A stretch of DNA of 64,000 nucleotides from Amycolatopsis thermoflava N1165 (GTDB taxonomy: Bacteria; Actinomycetota; Actinomycetes; Mycobacteriales; Pseudonocardiaceae). The notes under the pieces were generated by a model, which saw only the letters and a program-made list of their open reading frames with translations, had not been told where the DNA came from and did no database searches. Within the stretch, counting starts at the first letter, position 1, and each line of letters begins with the position of its first letter. The DNA is taken from positions 8,613,911-8,677,910 of the forward strand of contig NZ_KI421511.1 in assembly GCF_000473265.1 (NCBI RefSeq), given 5' to 3'. Positions 7,415-15,995 of the stretch are shown piece after piece. Position numbers and translations under genes: made by a program.

Positions 7415-8923
7415 TCAGTAGAAGTGCCGTAGTTGCGGCCAGAGTTCCGACCACGGCCGGGTGAGCACGCCGCACACGGTGACGACGGTGCCCTGCTCGT
7501 CGTTGTCGAGGCCGAGCCCGTTGTCGTGTTCCGCGGCGACGCGGCAGTCTTCGACGCCGGCCATGGTGGTCGCGCCGACCAGGACGACCGGGCCGGTGTG
7601 GCTGTCCGGCGGCGGGCCCCAGTCGGCGTAGGACATGCGGCCGGAATAGGGCCGCGGCAGCCCGAGGTCCGTGCCGTAGCGCTCGATGGCCCCGGCCTGG
7701 CCGTAGTTGCGCGTCAGGATCACCGCCGTGGCCCGCCGCGGCTCCGGAATCTGCCGCCAGGCCGCGGCGACCGTCGCGGTGAACTCCGGCCAGCCGACCT
7801 GCTCGCCCTGTTCCTTGTTCATCGCCAGCACCGGGTTCAGCCCGTCCGGCGGCAGCACCGGCAGCGCCACGACGAGCGACATCGCGGCCCCGAGCACCAC
7901 GAGGGCGCCGGCCAGGGCCCGCCGGGCCGCGCGCCGTCCGCGGGCGAGCCAGCGCACCGTGGGTTCGGCGCCCGCGGCCATCAGCAGCACCAGCAGCGGG
8001 ATCGAGTAGTACGGCTTGCCGCCGAGGACCAGCAGTTCCACGCACACCACGAAGTAGGCCACGACGAGCGCGCGGGCCCAGCGCAGCCGCGGGTCGCGCC
8101 ACAGCCGCACCATCCCGGCGATCCACACCGGCACCAGCACCGGCGACAGGTAGACCAGCTGGAGCGGGACGAACAGGATGCGGTTCTCCGCGCCGTCGTC
8201 CTCGCTGATGCCGCCTGCGACGGTGAGCAGCGGCCAGCCGTGGGTGGCCTGCCACCACACGACCGGCGCGGCGAGCACCGCGGCGACGAGGATGCCCGCG
8301 GGCAGCCACGCGCTGCGGAACACGTGCCGCGGCCCGGTGATCAGCACGGCGATGCCGAGCGCGGACAGGAGCAGCAGGACCAGCCACTTGTTGGCCAGGC
8401 CCACGCCGGCGACCGCGCCGATCGCGAGCCACCACCGGCCGTCGCCCGTGCGCAGTAGTCGTAGCGCCAGCAGTCCGATCGCCACCCACACCAGCAGGTC
8501 GAAGGTCGCGGTGCCGAGCATGTGGCCGACGACGAGGACGAAGGCGGACAGCGCCGCCGCGCCTGCCGCGAGGGTCTGCGCGCTGCGCCCGCCGCCCAGT
8601 TCGCGGGCGACGAGCGCGACGAGGAGGACGGTGGCGAGCGCCGCGACCGTGGCCAGCGCGCGGACACCGGCCGGGCTGTCGCCGAACACGGCGGCTCCGG
8701 CCCTGGCGAGCAACGGTGTGACCGGCGGCTGGTCGACATATCCCCAGTCGAGCCGCTTCCCCGCGGCGAGGAAGTACAGCTCGTCGCGGTGGAACCCGTA
8801 CCGCCCGGACAACAGGCTGAGCACGAGGGCCTGCACCACGAGCACGACGCCCACCGGCCCGGCGGCGAACTGGGGTAGCGGATGGATGGCCGGCGCGGCG
8901 GCCCGCGCCGCGGTCCCGGTCAT
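7415..8923 (-). CDS. GT39-family membrane glycosyltransferase
   Basis: 502 residues, with 10-12 predicted membrane helices. The acidic first loop characteristic of the ArnT/PMT group is visible (GFHRDELYFLAAGKRLDWGYVDQPPVTP), with the DE pair near residue 47 expected to be catalytic. A soluble C-terminal domain follows residue 350 (LTRNYGQAGAIERYG, GPVVLVG). Such enzymes move a sugar from polyprenyl phosphate to an acceptor on the outer face of the membrane. The start overlaps the stop of the small upstream gene by four bases (ATGA). Confidence 0.9.
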   Translation of the reverse strand: MTGTAARAAAPAIHPLPQFAAGPVGVVLVVQALVLSLLSGRYGFHRDELYFLAAGKRLDWGYVDQPPVTPLLARAGAAVFGDSPAGVRALATVAALATVLLVALVARELGGGRSAQTLAAGAAALSAFVLVVGHMLGTATFDLLVWVAIGLLALRLLRTGDGRWWLAIGAVAGVGLANKWLVLLLLSALGIAVLITGPRHVFRSAWLPAGILVAAVLAAPVVWWQATHGWPLLTVAGGISEDDGAENRILFVPLQLVYLSPVLVPVWIAGMVRLWRDPRLRWARALVVAYFVVCVELLVLGGKPYYSIPLLVLLMAAGAEPTVRWLARGRRAARRALAGALVVLGAAMSLVVALPVLPPDGLNPVLAMNKEQGEQVGWPEFTATVAAAWRQIPEPRRATAVILTRNYGQAGAIERYGTDLGLPRPYSGRMSYADWGPPPDSHTGPVVLVGATTMAGVEDCRVAAEHDNGLGLDNDEQGTVVTVCGVLTRPWSELWPQLRHFY

Positions 8924-9192
8924 CGCGCGGCCCGCGTAGGTGCGTGGGGCGGGCGCGCGGCGGTGCCGCCCCCGTCAGGGGGCGTGCGCGGCGGGTAGCC
9001 GCCGGGCAGGGCGATCGACGGTCGCTGCCCCGGCCCCGGAACCCGATCCACCCCGGGCGGGACGATCGGAAGTGGCCGCTCCAGAACTCGGCCCACCACA
9101 GGCAAGCCGTCCGGAAGGTCCAACCCTCCGCTGAGCGGACGAGCCGGGAGCGCTCCCACTTCTCTGCCCAACCTGCTCGCTGCCTCGGTCAT
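8920..9192 (-). CDS. Small Pro/Gly-rich hypothetical protein
   Basis: 90 residues starting at ATG 9192 behind a GGGGGCGGGAG stretch and ending in an ATGA overlap with the GT39 gene, the main reason to believe it is translated. The middle (GGLDLPDGLPVVGRVLERPL) resembles the LPVVG-type repeats of small secreted actinomycete proteins, but no signal peptide is evident. No known domain. Codon bias alone cannot exclude a chance frame. The 160 bases between it and the dinB stop show no convincing gene. Confidence 0.4.
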   Translation of the reverse strand: MTEAASRLGREVGALPARPLSGGLDLPDGLPVVGRVLERPLPIVPPGVDRVPGPGQRPSIALPGGYPPRTPPDGGGTAARPPHAPTRAAR

Positions 9193-9353
9193 GCCGCACT
9201 CCCGCCCCCCGGCGGGCACCTGCCCGCAAGCCCCACCGTGGCCCCCCATCCGGGGCCGCGCAAGGCTCCAAACGGTCGCACCTGCCGCAACTCCTAGCCA
9301 TGCGCCTCCGCTCCACCACCGACACCCGGGTACGTGTCGTGATCGGACGGTCA

Positions 9354-10550
9354 CTAGTCGGGCAGCAGGGGCACCGTCGGGCCGTCGTCGCGGCCGAGGA
9401 GCATCGCCCGGGTGACCGCTTTCGACCCATAGCGGTCGCGGACCTGGTCGAGCGCGGCGTCGAGCGCGTCGGGCTGGTGTTCGCCGAAGGGCAGCTCCAG
9501 TTGCAGCGGCGTGTCGTTGTCCAGGTTGGACAGTGCGAGGCCGATCAGCGTGATCCCCCGCTCGCGGATCATCGGCATCGCGGCGGCCAGCAGGCCCCGC
9601 GCGGTGGCCAGGACGTCCTCGGTGTGCGCCGTCGGGTGCGGCACCGTCTGCGACCGCGTCGCGCGGGTGTAGTCGGCGAACCGCATCCGCAGCACCACCG
9701 TCCGGCACACCCGGTGCGCGGCCCGCAGCCGCCGCGCCAGCCGGTCGGTCAGCGCGGCCAGGATCTCGTCCAGCTCGTCCGGCGACCGTGCCCGCCGCCC
9801 CAACGCCCGCTGCGCCCCGATCGACCGCCGCCGCCGTCCGACGACCACCGGGCGCGGATCCCGGTTGTGCGCCAGCGCGAACAGGTGCCGCCCGCCGGCC
9901 CGCCCCAGCAGCGCCACCAGTTCCGCCTCGCCCCGCTCGGCGACCTGCCCCACCGTCCGGATGCCGCGCGCGTGCAGCTTCTCCGCCGTCACCTTCCCCA
10001 CGCCCCACAGCCGCTCGACCGGCAGCGGGTGCAGGAACTCCAGCTCGCGGTCGTGCGGCACCACCAGCAGCCCGTCCGGCTTCGCCACCCCGCTGGCCAC
10101 CTTCGCGAGGAACTTCGTGCGCGCCACCCCGACCGTGATCGGCAGCCCGACCCGCTCCGCCACCGCCCGGCGCAGATCGGCCGCGATCCGGCTGGGCGTG
10201 CCGGAAATCCGGGCCAGCCCGCCGACGTCGAGGAACGCCTCGTCGATCGAGAGCCCTTCCACCAGCGGCGTGGTGTCCTCGAACACCGCGAACACCGCCT
10301 TGCTCGCCGCGCTGTAGGCCGCCATCCGCGGCGGCACCACCACCGCCGCCGGGCACAGCCGCAGCGCCTGCGCGCACCCCATCGCCGTGCGCACCCCGCG
10401 CGCCTTGGCCTCGTAGCTCGCCGCGAGCACCACCCCGCCGCCGACGATCACCGGCCGCCCGCGCAGCGACGGGTCGTCACGCTGCTCGACCGACGCGTAG
10501 AACGCGTCCAGGTCGGCGTGCAGGATCGGGCCCTCGTTCGTCACGAACAC
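9354..10550 (-). CDS. dinB: DNA polymerase IV (Y family)
   Basis: 398 residues with a GTG start at 10550; a second GTG at 10544 is possible. Palm motifs are intact: HADLDAFYASVEQ (metal-binding D), SYEAKARGVRTAM and SIDEAFLDVG (catalytic SxDE). The thumb helix-hairpin-helix region (LWGVGKVTAEKLHARGIRTVGQVA) is followed by the little-finger domain. No beta-clamp peptide is obvious at the C-terminus. It performs translesion synthesis. It is divergent from the DUF664 gene with about 50 bases between the starts. Confidence 0.93.
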   Translation of the reverse strand: MFVTNEGPILHADLDAFYASVEQRDDPSLRGRPVIVGGGVVLAASYEAKARGVRTAMGCAQALRLCPAAVVVPPRMAAYSAASKAVFAVFEDTTPLVEGLSIDEAFLDVGGLARISGTPSRIAADLRRAVAERVGLPITVGVARTKFLAKVASGVAKPDGLLVVPHDRELEFLHPLPVERLWGVGKVTAEKLHARGIRTVGQVAERGEAELVALLGRAGGRHLFALAHNRDPRPVVVGRRRRSIGAQRALGRRARSPDELDEILAALTDRLARRLRAAHRVCRTVVLRMRFADYTRATRSQTVPHPTAHTEDVLATARGLLAAAMPMIRERGITLIGLALSNLDNDTPLQLELPFGEHQPDALDAALDQVRDRYGSKAVTRAMLLGRDDGPTVPLLPD

Positions 10551-10602
10551 ATGTTCGCACCCGCCACCGACATTTTCCGGTCCGCGGTGGAAGGCTGTCC
10601 GC

Positions 10603-11175
10603 ATGACCGAGACCGACCCGAAGGACGATCTGCACCGGTACCTCCAGCAGGCGCGCGAGGTGATGCTCTGGAAGCTCGACGGCCTCTCCGAGTACGACCT
10701 GCGCCGCCCCATGACGCCGACCGGCACCAACCTGCTCGGGCTGGTCAAGCACCTGATCGGCTGCGAGCTCGGGTACTTCGGCGCCACCTTCGGACGCCCG
10801 TTCGGCCGCGAACTGCCCTGGCTCGCCGACGACGAGCCCAACGCCGACATGTGGGCGCGCGCGGACGAGTCCACCGCGGAGATCGTCGCGCTCTACCGCC
10901 AGGCCTGGGCGCACGCCGACGCCACCATCGGCGCGCTCGCGCTGGACGCCGTCGGGCACATCCCGGGCCGGGAACCCGTCACGCTGCACCGGGTCCTCGT
11001 GCACATGATCGCCGAGACCTCCCGCCACGCCGGGCACGCGGACATCATCCGCGAACTCGTCGACGGCGCCGCCGGGATGCGCCGCGACACCGGCAACCTG
11101 CCGGACGCCGACGCGCAGTGGTGGGCGGACTACCGGGAGCGCCTGGAGCGGGTCGCGCGCGAATCCTTGCCTTGA
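10603..11175 (+). CDS. DinB-superfamily protein (DUF664)
   Basis: 190 residues forming the four-helix DinB/YfiT bundle. Metal-site histidines are recognisable in LVKHLIGCELGYFG (first), LHRVLVHMIAETSRHAGHADI (second and third), placing a divalent metal as in thiol-dependent S-transferases. In actinobacteria such proteins often use mycothiol, but the substrate here is unknown. It lies divergent from dinB polymerase and 29 bases before the MerR-thioredoxin gene. Confidence 0.85.
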   Translation: MTETDPKDDLHRYLQQAREVMLWKLDGLSEYDLRRPMTPTGTNLLGLVKHLIGCELGYFGATFGRPFGRELPWLADDEPNADMWARADESTAEIVALYRQAWAHADATIGALALDAVGHIPGREPVTLHRVLVHMIAETSRHAGHADIIRELVDGAAGMRRDTGNLPDADAQWWADYRERLERVARESLP

Positions 11176-11191
11176 CGTCAGCGGCAACCTT

Positions 11192-11197
11192 TACGCT
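11192..11197 (+). promoter_or_regulatory. Candidate -10 box (TACGCT) of a leaderless MerR-thioredoxin transcript
   Basis: TACGCT ends seven bases before the ATG at 11205, the spacing expected when transcription starts at the initiation codon. A TTGACG at 11172-11177 is 14 bases upstream, short for a housekeeping promoter, so the exact -35 is uncertain. Confidence 0.4.
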
Positions 11198-11204
11198 CGA
11201 TCAC

Positions 11205-11942
11205 ATGCGAATCGGGGAGCTGGCGCAGCGGGCCGGGACCACCACGCGCGCGCTGCGGTTCTACGAGTCACAGGGGCTGCTGTCCGCGCGGCGCGCGGCC
11301 AACGGCTACCGCGAGTACGGCGAGGACGACTTCCGGCTCGTCCGCGAGATCCAGACGCTCCAGGCGGTCGGGTTCAGCCTCGACGACACCCGGCCGTTCG
11401 TGGAGTGCCTGCGGGCGGGCCACGAGACCGGGGACTCGTGCGCCGACTCGATCGAGGTGTACGAGCGCAAGCTCGCCGAGGTCGAGGCCTGCCTGGACCG
11501 GTTGCAGGCCGTGCGCGACGACCTGCGCGCCAAGCTCACCGAAGCGCTCGACCGAGAGCCCGGGCCCGTGCCGGGTCACCACGTCCTTCGAGGAGTCCCG
11601 ATGACCACCACCACCGGCGCCGTGCTCGCCGTGACCGACGAGACCTTCGAGGCGGAGGTGCTGCGCCACGACGGGCCCGTGCTGGTCGATTTCTGGGCGC
11701 AGTGGTGCCCGCCGTGCCACATGATCGCGCCGGTGCTCGCCGAGATCGCCGCCGAGCGTGCCGGCGACCTGACCATCCGCAAGATCAACTCCGACGAGAA
11801 CCCCCGCACCGCGCGTGACCTGCAGGTGATGTCGCTGCCGACGCTGGTGCTGTTCCGCGACGGCGAGCGGGTGGCGCAGTGGGTGGGCGCGCGGCCGAAG
11901 GCCCGGTTGCTCGCCGAACTCGACGCGGCACTGAACGCATAA
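11205..11942 (+). CDS. MerR-family regulator fused to a thioredoxin domain
   Basis: A single 245-residue frame. Residues 1-115 are a MerR protein: winged helix (MRIGELAQRAGTTTRALRFYE, GYREYGEDD) and a long dimerisation helix, with cysteines at 68, 79 and 96. Residues 133-245 are a complete thioredoxin with active site WCPPC (Cys168/Cys171) and the cis-proline loop MSLPTLVLF. A second ATG at 11601 (residue 133) has a good GAGGAG site five bases upstream, so free thioredoxin may also be made. Either way MerR and thioredoxin are in frame with no stop between, so a redox-responsive regulator is a reasonable inference. CPPC replaces the usual CGPC. Confidence 0.8.
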   Translation: MRIGELAQRAGTTTRALRFYESQGLLSARRAANGYREYGEDDFRLVREIQTLQAVGFSLDDTRPFVECLRAGHETGDSCADSIEVYERKLAEVEACLDRLQAVRDDLRAKLTEALDREPGPVPGHHVLRGVPMTTTTGAVLAVTDETFEAEVLRHDGPVLVDFWAQWCPPCHMIAPVLAEIAAERAGDLTIRKINSDENPRTARDLQVMSLPTLVLFRDGERVAQWVGARPKARLLAELDAALNA

Positions 11943-11961
11943 CCCGCGCGCCCCAGGGTAG

Positions 11962-12911
11962 CCGCGGCCCGGAGGTGCGCCGGGCGCCGCGATCGGCGTC
12001 GGGATCGCGGCGTTCGCCGACGAGACGGTGTTCCACCAGTGGCTGAACTGGCACCACTTCCACGACAAGTCCACTTCGGACGCCGGGCTGGTGTCCGACG
12101 GGCTGTTCCACGCGTTCGGCTGGTTCGCCACCGTGCTCGGCCTGGTGCTGGTGGCCGGCCTGCGGCGGCGTGCGGCGCTGTCCGGCCGCGCGCTGATGGG
12201 CGGCATCCTCGCCGGGGCAGGCGCGTTCCAGCTCTACGACGGGACGATCCAGCACAAGCTGCTGACCCTGCACCAGATCCGCTACCACGTCGACCTCGTG
12301 CCCTGCGACTGGGCGTGGAACGTGATCGCGGTGGCGTTGCCGGCCGCGGGCGTGGCGCTGTTGGTGCGGGAGCGCGCGCCTGACCACACCACCGGCACCT
12401 GGCCGATCGCACTGGCGGTGGCCGTCGCGCTGGTGGGTTACCTGTGCGCGGCGCGCCGCCTCGTTCACGGTGGGCGCGCTCGCGGTCGTCGTGGCGCTGC
12501 CGTTCCCGGCGCACACGTTCAGCGCCCACCTGGCGCAACACCTCGTGGTCGGCATGGCCGGTCCGCTGCTGCTGGTGCTCGGCAGGCCGGTCACGCTCGC
12601 GTTGCGGGCCTGGCGTGGCCGCCGCGCGCCGGCACGGCCCGGCGTTGCGCGGGGCGACGCTCGTGCTGGCCGGCGCGGCGCACGGCATCCTCGCCAAGGC
12701 CCTGTACGCGGACGGCTTCCGCGCCGGGGCACAGGTCCTGTACTACGGCGGCGACGCCGTCGAAATCGCGCTCGCGCTGGTGGTCTGCCTGCAGTGGTAC
12801 CGGCGTCAGTCCCGCAGGCGCGCGCGGGCGACCAGCGTCGACACCCCGGTCACGGCGGCCCTCCCGGCGCCGCGCACGCTCGAGGCGAGCACGGTCGCCC
12901 AGTCGAAGTAG
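11962..12911 (+). pseudogene. Decayed DUF2243/CtaG-like copper/cytochrome oxidase assembly gene
   Basis: Recognisable pieces are spread over three frames. From an in-frame TAG at 11959 to about 12470 the DUF2243 part is read (FADETVFHQWLNWHHFHD, SDGLFHAFGWFATVLGL, YDGTIQHKLLTLHQIRYH), but no start codon precedes it. From about 12470 to 12640 a second frame gives a CtaG part (ALPFPAHTFSAHLAQHL, GMAGPLLLVLGRPVTLALRAW). From about 12645 a third frame gives the C-terminal part (GATLVLAGAAHGILAKAL, QVLYYGGDAVEIALALVV). Compared with intact family members roughly 60 residues are missing between the second and third pieces. The tail overlaps the convergent epoxide-hydrolase-like gene. Sequencing error could explain a frameshift but not the deletion. 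Confidence 0.7.
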
Positions 12912-13240
12912 TCCCGCCACAACACGATCCGGCCGTCGCGCACCTCGAACGTGCCGCACACCCAGAACCGCGTGTCCCAGGACCCGACGCGCAGCACGTC
13001 GGTCCGCTCGGTCAGCACGATCGGGCCGTCCGCGGCGATGTGGTGCACGCGCGCCTCGAAGCCGATGTGGTAGCGGCTGAGCAGGCGCAGCTGCTTCTCC
13101 ACGGCCGCGATGCCGCGCGCCGGGGGCAGCGGGACGTTCTGGTACACCACCTCCGGGGCGGCGAAGCTCAGCGCGCCTTCCACGTCGTCGCGTTCGAGGG
13201 CCGTCAGGAACGAGGTGACCGTGCTCTTCGGGTCCGCCAT
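12806..13240 (-). CDS. Limonene-1,2-epoxide-hydrolase-fold protein (NTF2-like)
   Basis: 144 residues. The alpha+beta cone is complete and the LEH catalytic Arg-Asp-Asp residues are present: ERTDVL (Arg and first Asp, near 78-80) and WRDYFDW (second Asp, near 109). PEVVYQNVPLPPARG gives the pocket tyrosine/asparagine. It should hydrolyse a small epoxide; the substrate is unknown. TAGCCT at 13247-13252 lies six bases before the ATG, fitting a leaderless transcript that starts between it and the upstream TauD gene. Confidence 0.8.
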   Translation of the reverse strand: MADPKSTVTSFLTALERDDVEGALSFAAPEVVYQNVPLPPARGIAAVEKQLRLLSRYHIGFEARVHHIAADGPIVLTERTDVLRVGSWDTRFWVCGTFEVRDGRIVLWRDYFDWATVLASSVRGAGRAAVTGVSTLVARARLRD

Positions 13241-13256
13241 GGCCCCAGGCTAACGG

Positions 13257-14192
13257 TCAGAACGGACGATCACCGGCGATCGCGACGCGCTCCGCGATCC
13301 GCGCGTGCGGGTGGTAGTCGTTGACGGCGTAGTGCTGCGTCGCGCGGTTGTCCCAGAACGCGACCGTGTCCGGGCGCCAGGAGAACCGCACCTGGTACTC
13401 GGGCACGTGCGCCTGCGCGAACAGCAACCGCAGCAGGCGATCGCTCTCCGCGCGGTCCATGCCGACGATGTGCGTGGTGAAGGCCTGGTTGACGAACAGC
13501 GTCTTCCGCCCGGTCTCCGGGTGCACGCGTACGACCGGATGCTCGACCGGCGGGAAGCGGTCCTGCCAGCGCGCCAGCAGGTCGTGGTCGGCGAAGCGGG
13601 CGAAGCCGGGCACGAAGTCGTGCACCGCGCGCAGGCCGTCGATCCGTTCGCGGACGCCGGCGGGCAGGTTGTCGTAGGCCGCGGCCATGTCGGCCCACAG
13701 CGTGTCCCCGCCCAGCGGCGGCACCTCGACCAGGCGCAGGACCGACCCGAGCGCCGGCTCCGGGCGCCAGGTGGTGTCGGCGTGCCAGATGTTCTCGAAA
13801 CCCGGCATCCCCGCGCCGCGCGCGAAACGGGTGACCTCGCCGGAGTCGCCGGCGGGCAGGAACGGGTTGGTCTCCAGCGGGCCCCAGTTGCGCGCGAACG
13901 CCCGCTGCTGCTCCGGGGTGATGCGCTGGTCGCGGAAGAACAGCACCTTCCACTCCAGCAGCGCGCGGTTCAGCTCGTCGCGCAGCCGCGGGGTGAGGGG
14001 CCTGCTGAGGTCCACGCCGGTGATCTCGGCGCCGATCAGGCGTCCCAGCGGGCGCGAGGTGAACATCTCGTACTCGCGCGACTGTGCATCTTCGTGAAGT
14101 CGCGAGAGGTGCCGCGGACCCTCCAGGATGCCGTCCGCGGGGACCTCGGCGGAGCGCAGGGCGCGGACGCGTTCGGGCAGCTCGACGGACAT
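13257..14192 (-). CDS. TauD/TfdA-family 2-oxoglutarate-dependent dioxygenase
   Basis: 311 residues. The core begins at PLGRLIGAEITGVDLSRPL. The iron triad is intact (WHADTTW giving H and D near 137-139; ATQHYAVNDY giving the distal H near 286), and the 2-oxoglutarate arginine is in HARIAERVAI. The first 40 residues are an extension beyond the usual TauD start. The family hydroxylates sulfonates, aryloxyacetates or similar acids; which one is unknown. Divergent from the two-component pair. Confidence 0.9.
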   Translation of the reverse strand: MSVELPERVRALRSAEVPADGILEGPRHLSRLHEDAQSREYEMFTSRPLGRLIGAEITGVDLSRPLTPRLRDELNRALLEWKVLFFRDQRITPEQQRAFARNWGPLETNPFLPAGDSGEVTRFARGAGMPGFENIWHADTTWRPEPALGSVLRLVEVPPLGGDTLWADMAAAYDNLPAGVRERIDGLRAVHDFVPGFARFADHDLLARWQDRFPPVEHPVVRVHPETGRKTLFVNQAFTTHIVGMDRAESDRLLRLLFAQAHVPEYQVRFSWRPDTVAFWDNRATQHYAVNDYHPHARIAERVAIAGDRPF

Positions 14193-14323
14193 TTTCGCGG
14201 ACCTCCCGCAGCGATCGTGGACGGGCTCCGATGATCACCGCGGAGGGCCGCGAGCGGCAAGGTGGGTCCAGTATGTGGTCTCCTCGTGCGGGAAAGTTCT
14301 GATCCTGGAACGCTGCCAGGCCG

Positions 14324-14329
14324 TAGTGT
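14324..14329 (+). promoter_or_regulatory. Candidate -10 box (TAGTGT) for the receiver-flavoprotein operon
   Basis: TAGTGT ends seven bases before the GTG at 14337, placing the expected transcription start at the start codon (leaderless mRNA). This spacing also supports the choice of that GTG. Confidence 0.45.
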
Positions 14330-14336
14330 TTGCGGC

Positions 14337-15995
14337 GTGAGCCTGCCCATCCTCATGACCGTCGACGACGACCCGGCCGTGTCCCGGTCGGTCGCCCGTG
14401 ACCTCCGCCGTCGTTACGGCCAGGACTACCGCGTCGTGCGCGCCGCCTCCGGGGCGGACGCGCTCGAAGCCCTGCGCGAGATCAAGCTGCGCGGGGACGC
14501 CGTCGCGGCCATCCTCGCCGACTACCGCATGCCGCAGATGGACGGCATCACCTTCCTGGAGCAGGCGATGGACCTGTTCCCGTACGCGCGGCGCGCCCTG
14601 CTGACCGCCTACGCCGACACCGACGCGGCGATCCAGGCGATCAACGTCGTCGACGTCGACCACTACCTCCTCAAGCCGTGGGACCCGCCGGAGGAGAAGC
14701 TGTACCCGGTGGTCGACGCGCTGGTGGACGCGTGGCGCGCGGCCGGCGACCGGCCGGTCGAGGAGACGAAGGTGATCGGGCACCGCTGGTCCTCGCCGTC
14801 CTACAAGGTGCGCGACTTCCTGGCCCGCAACTCCGTGCCCTACCGCTGGTACTCCGTCGAGGAGCCGGAGGCCTGCCGCCTGCTCGAAGCGGCGGACTGC
14901 GCCGCCGACGACATCCCGGTGCTGATCACCCCGGACGGGACCGTGCTGCGCAAACCGGACGGCGAGCAGATCGCCGACGCCGTCGGGTTGTCGACGCGGC
15001 CCGCCTCGGAGTTCTACGACCTGGTGGTGATCGGCGGCGGCCCGGCCGGGCTCGGCGCGGCCGTCTACGGCGCCTCCGAAGGGCTGCGCACGGTCCTGGT
15101 CGAGCGCCGGGCGACCGGCGGGCAGGCCGGGCAGAGCTCCCGGATCGAGAACTACCTCGGCTTCCCGGACGGGGTTTCCGGGGCGCAGCTGACCGACCGG
15201 GCCCGCAGGCAGGCGCAGAAGTTCGGCGCGGAGGTGCTGACCGCGCGGGACGTGACCGGCCTGGAGGCCCGCGGTTCGGCGCGGGTGGTGCGGTTCGGGG
15301 ACGGCAGCGAGATCGCGGCACACGCCGTCGTGCTCGCCACCGGCGTGTCCTACCGGGCGCTGGAGGCCGAGGGCGTGGCCGAGCTGACCGGCCGCGGCGT
15401 GTTCTACGGCTCGGCCGCCACCGAGGCACCCGAGTGCGAGGGCGAGCACGTCTACATCGTCGGCGGCGCCAACTCCGCCGGGCAGGCCGCCGTGTTCTTC
15501 TCCCGCTACGCCAAGGAGGTCTCGATCCTGGTGCGGGGGCCGTCGCTGCAGGCGTCCATGTCGCACTACCTCATCGAGCAGATCGAGGCGATCGGCAACA
15601 TCCACGTCCGCACCCGCACCACCGTGGTGCGCGCGCACGGCACCGACCACCTCGAAGAGCTGACCCTGTGCGACGAGGAGCAGGGCATCACCGAGACGGT
15701 GCCGACCGGGCACCTGTTCGTGTTCATCGGCGCGGCGCCGCGCACCGAGTGGCTGGGTGACGACGTGCTGCGCGACGACCACGGTTTCGTGTGCACGGGC
15801 CCGGACCTGATGGTCGACGGCAAGCGACCGCCGGGGTGGACGCTCGACCGGGACCCGCACCACCTGGAGTCGTCCATCCCGGGTGTGTTCGTGGCCGGCG
15901 ACGTCCGCTCGCAGTCGGTCAAGCGCGTCGCCTCTGCCGTCGGCGAGGGCGCGATGGCCGTCTCGCTCGTGCACCGCTACCTGGAGGCACGATGA
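14337..15995 (+). CDS. Receiver domain fused to thioredoxin-reductase-like flavoprotein
   Basis: 552 residues from GTG 14337 (an ATG six codons in is possible). Residues 5-125 form a CheY-like receiver with acidic pair D10-D12, phospho-acceptor D62 (ILADYRMPQMDG) and K113 (LLKPWD). A thioredoxin/NrdH-like linker (HRWSSPSYKVRDFLARNSVPY, IPVLITPDGT) precedes a class-II pyridine-nucleotide disulfide oxidoreductase fold from about 228: FAD site VVIGGGPAGLGAA, GGQAGQSSRIENYLGFP, NADPH site YIVGGANSAGQAA, and C-terminal FAD motif GVFVAGDVR. At the position of the reductase CATC redox motif it has SAAT, so classic disulfide exchange is not possible there. It overlaps the kinase gene by four bases (ATGA). 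Confidence 0.9.
   Translation: MSLPILMTVDDDPAVSRSVARDLRRRYGQDYRVVRAASGADALEALREIKLRGDAVAAILADYRMPQMDGITFLEQAMDLFPYARRALLTAYADTDAAIQAINVVDVDHYLLKPWDPPEEKLYPVVDALVDAWRAAGDRPVEETKVIGHRWSSPSYKVRDFLARNSVPYRWYSVEEPEACRLLEAADCAADDIPVLITPDGTVLRKPDGEQIADAVGLSTRPASEFYDLVVIGGGPAGLGAAVYGASEGLRTVLVERRATGGQAGQSSRIENYLGFPDGVSGAQLTDRARRQAQKFGAEVLTARDVTGLEARGSARVVRFGDGSEIAAHAVVLATGVSYRALEAEGVAELTGRGVFYGSAATEAPECEGEHVYIVGGANSAGQAAVFFSRYAKEVSILVRGPSLQASMSHYLIEQIEAIGNIHVRTRTTVVRAHGTDHLEELTLCDEEQGITETVPTGHLFVFIGAAPRTEWLGDDVLRDDHGFVCTGPDLMVDGKRPPGWTLDRDPHHLESSIPGVFVAGDVRSQSVKRVASAVGEGAMAVSLVHRYLEAR

Noticed and set aside
8975..9430. Cys/Arg-rich minus-strand frame overlapping the dinB end
   Set aside because: It overlaps the conserved end of dinB and has no RBS or recognisable domain.
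12444..12911. Single intact gene in the CtaG region
   Set aside because: Only its last third matches the family; the rest of the match lies in two other frames, so a pseudogene is the better reading.
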